Source of the DNA: Crotalaria pallida
Lineage: Eukaryota > Streptophyta > Magnoliopsida > Fabales > Fabaceae
Assembly (NCBI GenBank): GCA_037953625.1
Contig: CM075653.1
Coordinates: 6,448,001-6,512,000, forward strand
Direction: 5' to 3'
Length of the DNA: 64,000 bases
Shown: one piece after another, positions 22,538 to 32,708 of the stretch
Layout: the number at the start of each line of letters is the position of its first letter
Position numbering within the stretch: the stretch's first letter is position 1
Notes under the pieces: model-generated
What the model was told of the DNA's origin: nothing
Database searches by the model: none
Seen by the model: the letters and a program-made list of their open reading frames with translations, nothing else
Translations under genes and position numbers: made by a program

Positions 22538-24356
22538 TCTTTAGTTAATTCATCCACCGATTCTAATCCCTATATCATTGACTTATTAGGGATGATAATA
22601 TTGTTTTATTTTGATACTTGATATACTTTACGTACATGTTTTGACAATGTTGGATATATGATGATGTGAAATTGATGTTCAGAGAATATAAATTCTTTTT
22701 AGTAGTAATGGTTTCGAGCATGCATGGTTATTGAATAGAGATTCTTATCGTGTATCGGAAGATTGATAATCAGATACATAATTGTTAATAAAAATAACAT
22801 AAGATTCATAACTGACAATTCTTATCGTGTTTTTGAATCATAATCGAATCGAATTTTGAATCGTAAGATACATAATATTTTTTTAAAAGAACTTTTTTAA
22901 CTAAACAACAAAAATAGCATAGCAAATATAATCATTCTATATTTGTAAGCTAGATATACCATTAATGTATGATTAATGTGCCATATTTTGAAACTTTATG
23001 CTAAATGTACCATTAATGAAAATACTTTGACATTGCCAAAAAATCGTATAGGCCAGGATATAAAATTAAAATCATTCATAAAATTAACGATTAATTTTTG
23101 TTATTGATAAAATAACATGAAATATAATTGGGATAATCTTGTGGTTCAAAAAAATAAAAATTATATTTTGTATGGTTTAAATTAATGCACAAATTTCTCA
23201 CAATTTGTAAATAATTTTTCTTTGTAAACATATTATTTGGTTTATGGGTAGTAAGTATGTATGGGTAAAAAGGAAAGTAAATCCACTCAATAGAAAGGTT
23301 TTTAGGTAAAATAAGTACTCCAATAAGACAAAACTTAAAGGTTTATAGTAAATATCATACCATATCACAATATTAGAAATCAAATATTAACGGGAATACT
23401 ACAATAAGACAAAACTTAAAGGTTTATAGTAAATAATTAAAAAGTACAAAATTAAAAGAAACCATGGACTGATATCGAGAATTTACTGCACATAACTTGC
23501 AAATAATTTACTGAAATCATGGATAGAGACTGAAAATTTATTTCACATAACTTATTCCAGTAACCGCCAAGCGAAAAAAACTCACATTGCGAAGGAGAAA
23601 GTATGTCAGAACACTCATTCATTTGAATAATAACCAAATTAAGACTTCAAACATTAATAAACAATACTCCCTTCAGTCTTTTTTATAGGTAATGAGATTT
23701 TCTTATCCTAATTATATGTCACTTTATATTTTTTATGCAGTATTTATTGTTTTTTCTCTTTTTTACCCTTATTAAATATTTTGACTATCTATGTGTTTTT
23801 TTGTTATTCATTAATAGATGTTAATTTTTCAAGAAAAATTAAGAAGATAATATTGTAATGTTACAATAAATACAAGAGGGAGTAACTTCAAAGCATTAGG
23901 AAAAAATGTGAGGCTATTAATACTTCAAATTGCTATTAACACTCCCTACTAACCAGACATAGTTTTAGCTTTTTATAATAAAAATTGGTAATTAAGCAAT
24001 AATAAAGAATGTAAATAGGTAGTTAGAAGGGTCAATGGTGCCACCGAGGAAAAAGAAATAACTAGTATAAGGCACTTTCCTCACACCCAAAACTCATGAA
24101 TGTTATTACTGTAAGCACATTTGCCTTATTAGATAAAAAGTCAAATGTATTTTTCTGATATTCAAATCATAATTCAGTGAAGTATTCTCATTTTTTTCTA
24201 CATCTCATAATTAAAAAAGAGAAGTTATATATATCCAGAAATGTACATTTAAATGTCAATTCTAAATAAACATGTATTATTAACAATTAACATAGGCTAA
24301 TAACACCCAAATCTTCCTTTATTCATCCAATCAAAAACTCATAATCATCTCATTCC
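22538..24356. other. AT-rich intergenic DNA with one MITE
   Basis: No supported gene. About 23664-23884 looks like a Stowaway-type MITE (ACTCCCTTCAGTC at the left, AAGAGGGAGTA at the right). The phrase AAGACAAAACTTAAAGGTTTATAGTAAAT occurs twice (about 23326 and 23406), a short local duplication. Confidence 0.5.
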
Positions 24357-25084
24357 TTATAAGCTTTGAAGTGCAATCTCTTCATTCTTGTTAGTGGTCT
24401 CGTTTGCATTTGCAGCAGCAAAAACACATGAAGTAGATAATATCATAGCTTCATGTTGTGCATTAACCATGCGCTCTATTGTTTCCTCACTCACTCCAAA
24501 TGATACTGCAAGCTTAGGTTCCATTATGGTCGTCATTAGAGGTGTGGTGCCCACCATAAATTGTGGCTTGTTCTTCCTAGTTAAGGTGGTGAATCCAAAG
24601 AACTCTCCATTTCTTGATGATATTTGGTAGAATGGGAAGTATCTTGGCACAAAAAACACATCCCCTTGTTTGATATTTGGTAAAATGGGATCCTTGTAAT
24701 AAAATATTAAAATCAACATAAACCTCAATTACACTTTGCAAACTTCTTGACCATTACTTTTAGGTTGGCATTTCCTACTAAATAATTCTTACACACTACA
24801 TAGAGATTAACCACAACATTCTCCATAACTACTCTTCTCACTAACAAAATTAATCTATCCAAGCATACACCACTGAGGGATTGACATGATAAATGCCAAC
24901 GCCAGATTTTTTTGAGTGGATCATAATCAGAGTCGTCTACGGCAACACTCCAACCATAATCATTTTTGAAGTCTGGTTTTGTGTCAGAGATTGCAAAAAT
25001 GAAGGGATTTATGTGTAAACTTTTCCTTGACTCCTTGTTATCATTTCTGAATACCTGAATATAGATTCCAAGAGATTCCTCCAC
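24357..25084 (-). pseudogene. Vicilin-like cupin family pseudogene
   Basis: Two overlapping minus-strand frames together resemble the C-terminal cupin of vicilin-like proteins (At2g18540/At4g36700 type). The first (25084-24725) has PDFKNDYGWSVAVDDSDYDP and then loses the cupin core after YDPLKK (frameshifted), ending in a stop. The second (24728-24357) has IKQGDVFFVPRYFPFYQIS, PQFMVGTTPL and FGVSEETIERMVNAQHE, then a plausible natural stop. Upstream on the same strand (about 25085-25230) is decayed similarity (MLWRNLLESIF) to the preceding linker. The N-terminal cupin is not present. Intact relatives form beta-barrel seed proteins; this copy is broken and 5'-truncated. Confidence 0.7.
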
Positions 25085-25230
25085 AACATTCTTGTTTGTT
25101 GTTCTTATTCATCCTCAACATCATCATCATCATCCTCAGGATGCCTCTACTCACTAATCTTCCCCCATGAAGTTACCCAGTTCAAACCCCTGAGTTGGGA
25201 GAAATTATTGTGTTGGTCGGGACCATTGAC

Positions 25231-25630
25231 CACATCCATACCAATTACCATCGAATATATTATTAATTAATTAAAAATACAAATATTTAATAAAATCAAC
25301 GACTTAGATGTAACTGGAACTTGAAACCCTTTTGCACATTGTTAGGAGGATGTCGATGTTACTACTTATAAAAGTCAAGAGTACATGTTAACATAAAGTG
25401 CAGAGAAAAAACATTATATTTAATTAGTGAGCACTATTCTATTTTAGAAATAGTTTTATGTCAACTTAGAAGAACGGATACAGTTCCATTGAAGCTAATG
25501 AATCAAATTATAGTAATTAGCTATAACCTAGCAGCTCATCAATTCACAAAAAGCTACACTCACCAATTGACAAAGTTCATATTTTACGGAAACAGCCCTT
25601 AGTTATTTTGAATGCCACAGACTGCAAAAT
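25231..25630. other. Intergenic, no gene seen
   Basis: AT-rich, with no ORF, TIR or tandem structure recognised. The last five bases, AAAAT (25626-25630), are the target-site duplication of the next element. Confidence 0.5.
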
Positions 25631-26031
25631 TGTGAATATATAATTAAACCAAGTGGTAGACACAATAGTTCAGTGGGAGACTTTATTATTTTTTTTTTGC
25701 TTTTCCCTTTATTCCTTATTTTTATATTTTATGACTACGATCATTATCTTTTGGTTTGTTTGCATGATGAACCATGTGAAATGTTGTTGCCTTTTATTTT
25801 ATTAGTTGCCTATATAATCTTCTGTGTGTAACATTATGTATGTGTCAGAGAAGAAATAACAAGTGTGGTACATAAATGAGTCTATGAATTCCTTCGGTTT
25901 TTTCTTCCTCAGTTCAAATTATTTTTTGTGAGATAAACACTTATGAGTTCATATTTGTGTGCTAAAAAATATTGTGAGTTAAGAGTGGTAAAATAAACAC
26001 TTTTATTTGTAAGCATCATGAGCTTCTTATA
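25631..26031 (+). repeat. 5' LTR of the copia element
   Basis: It starts TGTGAATATATAATTAAACC and ends about AGCTTCTTATA, just before the PBS. The 3' LTR ends in the related AGCTTCTGATATA, so the terminus is non-canonical (TG...TA). Confidence 0.75.
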
Positions 26032-26037
26032 TTAAAT

Positions 26038-26049
26038 TGGTATCAGAGC
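26038..26049 (+). promoter_or_regulatory. tRNA-Met primer binding site
   Basis: TGGTATCAGAGC is the standard PBS of plant copia elements and lies about 6 bp after the 5' LTR. Confidence 0.9.
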
Positions 26050-26154
26050 TAGTTTAGCCTAGCACAAAATTTTTGAGTGTCTGTGAGGAACAAAAGTGTT
26101 CTCATAGTTGTAACATTTTTTTTGTTGGAGAGTATTTTTTTTCACAAGTGAAAA

Positions 26155-27000
26155 ATGACAAACAATTACAATATTGTTTGGTCAAGTCCCAAATTAGATG
26201 GGAAGCTCGATTATAATTATTGGGAGATTTTGATGTGTACACAAATCACCAAGTGTAGATTACTCAGTATTTGGCAAAATTGATAATGCTGCAAATGCTA
26301 AAGAAGCATGGGATACGTTAAAATTGTCATACAAGGGAATTGACAAAGCTCAAAAATCCAAGTTACAATCTTTGAGAAGAGAGCGAGTATGAAAGAGCTC
26401 AAATGTTAAGTTCTGAAAGTGTCAAGCAGTACTTCTCTTGTATTACCAATCTTGTCAACAAGATGAGGGTATATGGAGAAGGCATAAAAGATGGCGCGGT
26501 GGTAGAAAAAAATTTTCGCACTATGCCAATCAAGTTTGACCATGTTGTGACTACAATCATAGAGTCACATGACATAGACACCATGACAGTAGCTAAGTTG
26601 CAGGGAAGCATCGAAAGTCATGTTAACAGAATTCTGGAGAAGACAGAAAATCCAAGAGAAGAAGCCTTGATGAAAAGCCAAGTAAACATGGCGGAGTCGA
26701 GCCAAAGTGCAGATGATCGAGGTCGTGATTTTAACAATGGAGGAAGAGGAAACTACAGAGGAAGAGGCCGAGGAAATTTCAGAGGAAGAAGACGTGGTAA
26801 TTTCAACCCAGGCAGACACAACAAATTCAGACCACCTAATCAAGGGAGAGGTGGAAATAATTTTGCTCCTGTCAACCGAGGAAGAGAAGAGCCAACAACT
26901 ACCAAGGAAACAATTACTTTAATTGTTTTCAGTGTGGGAAGCCTAAACACAAAATTGTAGATTGCAGAATCAAAAATCAAAATAACTACCAAGCAAATGT
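26155..27000 (+). pseudogene. Copia gag, frameshifted
   Basis: It begins at ATGACAAACAATTAC (26155, MTNNYNIVW, then LDGKLDYNYW), which resembles the UBN2-type Gag start, and soon hits stops. The longest intact piece is 26403-26960 (ESVKQYFSCITNLVNKMRVYG, then a Gly/Arg-rich RGRGRGNFRGRRRGNF tail). A frameshift near 26910 moves the zinc knuckle CFQCGKPKHKIVDC (C-x2-C-x4-H-x4-C, about 26933-26974) into another frame. In a working element this protein packages RNA. Confidence 0.8.
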
Positions 27001-27059
27001 TGCAGAAAACAAAGCCACTACACCGGTGAGAGCTCCAACAATCCAGAAAGTTTATTTTT

Positions 27060-28684
27060 GGCAAGCAACTCTTTTGATGAAGATCAAAATATATGGGTAT
27101 TGGTTGCAGTAATCATATGTGTGGGAAAAAGGAGTTATTTTACTCACTGGATGAAAGTGTAAGTCATCAGTAAAATTTGGAAATAATTCAAATATTCCAA
27201 TTATGGGAAAAGGCAGAATCACTATAAGACTAAAAGATGGCTCTAAAAACGTTATCTTTGACGTTTTCTATGCCCTTAACCTTCATCACAATTTATTGAA
27301 AAAGGGACAACTGTCAGAGAAAGGTTACAACATGTAGATTTCTCAAGGCTGTTGCACTTTGATTGACAAGAATGAGAGATTCATTGCAAAGGTAAAAATG
27401 ACACCAAACCGCCTATTCCCACTAAAAATTCAAAATGAAAAATTTGCTTGCTTGAGTTCTGTGATACCAGATAATAATTGGCTTTGGCATATGCGTTTTG
27501 GTCACTTTCACTTTTCTGGATTAAATTACTTGTCAAGAAAAGAACTTGTTTCTAGCTTACCAGTGGTAAATATTCCTAACTGTGTTTGTGAGACTTGTGA
27601 GCTTGGTACAAGAAGCTAAGATTGACTCCTACTTTGTGGAGCATGGTTTTAAAAGTTGTCCTTTTGAACACACTTTGTATATTAAATTTATTGATCCTGG
27701 AGATATACTCATTGTGTGTTTGTATATTGATGATCTAATTTTTACTCGCAATAATTCAATGATGATTGCAGCATTCGGGGAGGCTATGGTGAATTCATTT
27801 GAAATGACACATTTGGGCTTAATGTTTTATTTTCTAGGCATTGAAGTCGTTCAACAGGATGATGGAATTTTTATTTCTCAAAGAAAATATGCAAGTGATA
27901 TTTTGAAAAAAATTCAAAATGGAGAATTCAAAGCCAGTCTCTACTCCAATTGAGGAGAAGCAGAAATTCATGAGAGAAGACAAAGGAGGGCAAGTTGATC
28001 CAACTCAATACAAAAGTTTGATCGGAAGCTTTAGATATTTGATAGCCACAAGACCAAGACCAGATATTGTATTTGGAGTCGGATTGCTCAGCAGATTCAT
28101 GGAAGAACCTTTTGTCACTTACAAAGAGCAAAAAGAATTCTCAGATACATCAAAGGTACTTTGACTGATGGAATTTTTTATGCTAATACTAATTATGTGA
28201 AGCTTGTTGGATATACAGACAGTGATTGGACTGGTGACAAGAAACAAGAAAAAGCACCTCAGGATATGCATTTCATCTAGGAACAGGCGCAATATGTTGG
28301 TCCTCAAAGAAACAATCAGTTGTTGCACTCTCTACAGCTGAAGCAGAATACATAGAAGCAACTAGTTGTGTCACACAAGCAGTGTAGTTAAGAAGAATTC
28401 TTGAAGTGCTACATCAAAAACATAACACTCCCACAAAAATATTTTGTGATAACATGTCAGCAATTGCACTTTCAAAAAATCCAGTATTTCATGGGCATTC
28501 CAAGCACATTGATATTCGGTTTCACAAAATTCGAGAATTGGTAGAAGAAAAGGAAATGATGATCAATTATTGTCACACTGAAGAGCAAATTGCAGATAAA
28601 TTTACAAAGCCATTGAAAGTTGAATTGTTTTACAAGATAAAGAAAATGTTTGGAATGACAAAACTTGGTTTAAGGGAAGTGTGA
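27060..28684 (+). pseudogene. Copia pol remnant: protease scrap, pre-integrase, RT and RNase H, with integrase deleted
   Basis: A degenerate protease region (about 27090-27160, MCGKKELFYSLDE) and a GAG-pre-integrase segment (27359-27619, NWLWHMRFGHFHFSGLNYLS, ending CVCETCELGT) are followed directly by RT (27582-27953). The RT keeps SYFVEHGFKSCPFEHTLY, the catalytic YIDD box and FLGIEV. The integrase core and the N-terminal RT are missing between them. 27919-28164 continues RT and the connection, and RNase H is frameshifted (GYTDSDWTGDKK about 28208; TAEAEY about 28337). The last ORF (28406-28684) has IFCDNMSAIALSKNP and HIDIRFHKIRELVE and ends at the normal C-terminus (GMTKLGLREV). Pol is non-functional. 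Confidence 0.85.
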
Positions 28685-29216
28685 TGTCCTGGACGGTGAG
28701 GTCCTCCAAGGGTATGTGGGAAGACCTTCAAAGGAGCCTCTGTCTAGGGTAAATATGTGATGTTTGATGGGAGTCATCAAGTGGCTAAGGAAGAGAGCCA
28801 GGAAGTAACCCTAATCACTGGTGTGTGAGGGTGACAATTAGGGTTAGAGGACGTACCTGAGCCCCATGTAGTACGGAGCTACTTATAGGGGGGAGCTGGT
28901 TGCCCTAATGGGCCTGCTTGAGGCCCAAGTAGGGCCAGCCTGTAATGAGCTATGAGTGGATGAGCTGTCCTTGTGGATAAGGTGATGAGCTGTCCTTGTG
29001 GATAAGGTGAGACACGTCATCCTGTCCTTGGTGTCGGACTCTGGGAGGTGTCGGACTTGGACGTCGGACCTGAGTTGGAGCACGAGGTCGGCCTGTATCT
29101 GGCGTCTGTTCGGCCGTTGAGCTTTGAGCTCGGCCAAGCGTTCAGAAGGCTTCCTGAAGGGTCCTTAGGTCTTTGACGAAGGTTATGGGGAGTTCGGCCT
29201 AGCCGAGTCCACCACA
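28680..29216 (-). mobile_element. Solo LTR of the Tat family, inserted in the copia element
   Basis: The reverse complement matches the LTR at 20422-20975 end to end. It starts TGTGATGTCC and ends GTCCACCACA on the plus strand, 537 bp. The 5-bp TSD GGAAG is at 28675-28679 and 29217-29221. No internal sequence remains, as expected from LTR-LTR recombination. It is more diverged from the 20422 LTR than the two Tat LTRs are from each other. Confidence 0.93.
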
Positions 29217-29224
29217 GGAAGCAA

Positions 29225-29566
29225 TGTGAATAATTAAACCAAGTGGTAGACACAATGATTCAGTGGGAGACTTCATTATTTTTATTTTTATTTTTTTTTT
29301 TGGTTTTTCCCTTTATTCCTTTGGTTTTGTATTTTATGACTACTATCATTATCTTTTGGTTTGTCTGCATGATGATGCATGTGAAATGTTGTTGCCTTTT
29401 ATTTTATTAATTAGTTGCATATATAATCTTTCGTGTGTAACATTATGTATGTGTTTTTTTTTTAGATAAATACTTATGAGTTCATATTTGTGTGTTAGAA
29501 AATATTGTGAGTTAAGAATGATAAAATAAATACTTTTATTTGTAAGCATCATGAGCTTCTGATATA
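29225..29566 (+). repeat. 3' LTR of the copia element
   Basis: TGTGAATAATTAAACC matches the 5' LTR start, and the sequence runs to AGCTTCTGATATA before the TSD AAAAT. A block corresponding to about 25846-25920 of the 5' LTR is deleted. Confidence 0.8.
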
Positions 29567-29571
29567 AAAAT

Positions 29572-31157
29572 GCACACGAAAAAGGTAACAAAAACACTAC
29601 TTACGATTACGGGGAAAGCAGGCTACAAATATGTCCTGCTCAAGCATGCATAGGTGGTGTAAAAAAACACCTAAATAGATTGAAAAACGAATAATCTATT
29701 TGGGCTTGTAGAGCAAAAGCTTGAGCAACTCTGATTGATATGAGGTAATAAATCTACCTTATGACCTTAACTTGTGCTTTCTTAATCTCCATATATAGTT
29801 TCATATTTAAGGAACTCAAAGGCAATATACATTGAACTTGACCTTCTTTTTATGCTTGAAATAACCTTTAAATTGATTGCATAAAAAAAATATGAAAAAA
29901 TTGCATTAAAAAAAAAACCTTTAAATTGACATTCCTTGAGTATTTCATCCACCACCACCACATCCATCAAACCTTTAAATAAGTCACTACCCGTCATTTC
30001 CTGGGGCTTTCAAACTCCCTATCGCAAAAATGGCTCTCTTAACCTCCACACCTCATTCACTCACACCAATTGCCTCAAAAGTGCAACATGATTGGGTAAT
30101 AAAAGAGAAAAAGAATTATTCAGACAGAAACAAATGTATGCTTCACGGTCTATAGTTTCTGCAATGGGACAAACCACATGAGCTGCCAATGCATGGGTAG
30201 CATCCACCTTAGTCTTCTATAGAATCCTCATAGCATGTAACTTTTCCATCTCTTTCTCCATTGGGCTTAGAGTTGTTTTTTGGATTTTTTTATCCACTCA
30301 CGATTGGAAATTTTTACCCCTCAATGTATCAATGTGAATGTGCATTTAAAAAATATGGTGTAAACTTATTTATAGACTGATTTATAAAATGACCAAATAA
30401 GTAAAGAAAATGCGAGTGCCAATAGTTCAAAAGGAGTGCCAATATAAGGGTTGAAAGAATCTTAACAATCTTTGAACACCCAACTCAAATTATTTCCTCA
30501 AATTCATTGATGTTAAAACAGATCAAAACACTATATTGATGATTTTATTTATTGAAACAGAAAGATTTCAAATATAGTTACAACTTATACAAAGTGCAAT
30601 ATTTTGTTAGAATACTTATTATTTTATTCAATTTAATAAAATATTCTAATAGCAAAAAAAAAAAAAAAAAAGTTAAGGGACCAAAGTGAAACAAACTATC
30701 AACTTAAGGGATCAAATTATCTTAAAATCGTTTTCAGCAAACATACCCAATATAAATAAATTTAGCAATTATAATTGTAATCTATTTTTTTTTTTAATTA
30801 TACACCCTCCGATCTTTATTATAAACACCTTTTTGTGAAAGAAATAGGAAGCTTACCGGATGGATTACCATGTACGATTAGTTGATAAATAGAAAAACGA
30901 ACAACAAGAAATACTAACTAGGGAAGAATACGGAAATCCTCCTTTAAAAAAAAAAGAATACGGAAATCCATTTTGTTGAATTGGTATGGATGAAGACCCA
31001 ATCATGAGCAGACTTTTTATTAGCATAGAATACAGAGTTCCCTTTGTCGTCTAATGAAGGGTGCTTGGTGAAAATGAACTGTTTGGACCAGCATTGCCAA
31101 ACAAGTGGCAAGCCAGGCATCATACTTTCCCCAAGAGATAGTGTAATATACATGAAA
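29572..31157. other. Intergenic DNA, no supported gene
   Basis: Decayed coding may be present on the minus strand. About 30010-30040 reads FAIGSLKAPGNDG, close to the LINE RT motif GSLKAPG.DG, but stops follow at once. The 69-codon ORF at 30944-31153 (LGESMMPGLPLVWQCWSKQF) has natural-looking composition, but I cannot assign it. A poly-A run is at about 30653-30670. Confidence 0.4.
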
Positions 31158-31722
31158 GTTTGAGTAATATGTCATATTGGTTCCTGATTTTGTGGGCACC
31201 ATTTAATTTTGTTCTTGAGATTTTCTAAATTTCAAATTGACCCCTGATATAGGAAAACGTGAGTCACATTCGTTCATAGCATTAATGGTTATCAATTACC
31301 CTTAATCTGAACTAAGGGAATGGTTAAAATGACGTTGTTTTGGCCAAAAAAGAAAAAAGAAAAAAAAAAGGCAGTGGACTATCAATCAAATTAATCCTTG
31401 AGATTTAGGGAATCGATCAAATTAGTCCCTGACTTTATGGATCACTAACGACAATGACTAATGTGATTCACGTTTTGCTATTTGGGACTAAAATGACGTC
31501 GTTTTGGCCAAAAAAGAAAACAAATACAGTTGACTATCAATCAAATTAATCCTTGAGATTTAGGGAATCCATCAAATTAGTCCTTAACTTTATGGACCAC
31601 TAACGACAATAACTAATGTGATTCACGTTTTGCTATTTGGGACTAATTTGAAATTTCGATAATATCATTTACTAATTTGATCAATGCCCACAAAATCATG
31701 AACTAATCTGACTATTTACTCA
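31158..31722. mobile_element. Foldback (MITE-like) element with internal tandem duplication
   Basis: The left end (GAGTAATATGTCATATTGGTTCCTGATTTTGTGGGCA) is repeated inverted at the right end (TGCCCACAAAATCATGAACTAATCTGACTATTTACTC). Inside, a unit of about 162 bp occurs twice (31326-31489 and 31490-31649), each starting AAAATGACGT(T/C)GTTTTGGCC. Non-coding. Exact ends are uncertain by a few bases. Confidence 0.65.
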
Positions 31723-32708
31723 TAAAAGTTTACTTCTCGATCACCCATTCTCCCTTGCTGTGAAAGTGATCTTCGTAATCAAGAGATAGGATTGTCCCTA
31801 CTTAGCAATCGAAAGCCTAGAATGAGTTGAATCCTGTCTTTGATGGTGTATCGCATGTAGGTAAGTATGGAATCATTGTCATTGGAGATGAAGATGAAGT
31901 AGTTGGCGAAGAAGGAGCGGGAGATGAAGATGAGAATAAAGAGGTGGTTGGTGAAGGCAAACTGGGGGATGAAGATGAGAATGAAGAACTAGTTGATGAA
32001 GGTGGTTCTCTAGGGCTGACGAGTTTGGGATAAAAGGGATTCCAGCAAGGCTGGGTTTGAGCCAAGACATGTTAATCAGTGCAATTTTCAAACTACTTCC
32101 ATGACTTCAACCACAAGCTAAGCTTACCCTAAGCTTACACTAAGCAACTTTAATTTCAAGAGTGATAAGAAGTTAAGAACTGTTTAAACTCTGAAAGTAA
32201 ACAAATATCTAGTAATTAAATCAATAGATGCAACGTTTGAACAAATTTTACTAGGTTAGTAAAGTCCTTTTAAAAGAACATCTAGAGTATTTGATGAACT
32301 AAATGTGAAGGGTGAAGAGAATACCACTCACGAAAATGTAAAATCGATGATCAAGACATAGGTGTAGATACAAATATTGGTATCCAAGGAAAATTACAAG
32401 GAAGCTAAGCAATTGAAGGAGCATATACATTTGCTCTTCAAATATCACTTCACATGACAATGTAACAATTTCAAGAAGACAAAGGTCTCTTCTCAAAAGC
32501 TGAAACCCCAAAAAAAATAAATAAATAAAGGCACATTTTTCATAACTTGCAACAATTGGTTGCCCAAGAAATTTCTAGTTAAGTTCTTGGAGAAACCAGC
32601 CAATGAGAAATGTGAAGTCAGCTGCGGCTGTGCACAAAGAAAGACTCAGATTTCTCTGGCAACAATCCTCAAAGCAACAATTTTTCCAGAGATTCCAAAC
32701 CTTGTTTA
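31723..32708. other. Intergenic DNA downstream of the ankyrin gene
   Basis: A GA-rich tract at 31860-32010 is open on both strands (acidic on plus, Ser/Pro-rich on minus) but is low complexity. I do not call a gene. The rest includes the presumed 3' UTR and terminator region of the minus-strand gene ending at 32709. Confidence 0.4.

Larger units (their letters stand above)
25631..29566 (+). mobile_element. Degenerate Ty1/copia LTR retrotransposon
   Basis: It is flanked by AAAAT at 25626-25630 and 29567-29571. The LTRs are at 25631 to about 26031 and 29225-29566, and the 3' LTR lacks about 70 bp present in the 5' LTR. The PBS TGGTATCAGAGC (26038-26049) fits initiator methionine tRNA, the usual copia primer. 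The gag-pol order is copia-like but contains stops, frameshifts and a large deletion. A solo LTR (28680-29216) interrupts it just before the 3' LTR. LTR divergence is clearly greater than in the Tat and PMD elements, so this is the older insertion. Confidence 0.88.

Noticed and set aside
30010..30045. Possible LINE reverse transcriptase motif GSLKAPGNDG on the minus strand
   Set aside because: Too short, with stops on both sides; flanking translation gives no further RT similarity.
30944..31153. 69-codon minus-strand ORF with natural-looking composition
   Set aside because: Could be an exon relic, but I recognise no family and see no linked exon.
31827..32065. Acidic plus-strand ORF and Ser/Pro-rich minus-strand ORF
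   Set aside because: Both arise from one GA-rich tract. No splice-linked exons or recognised domain.
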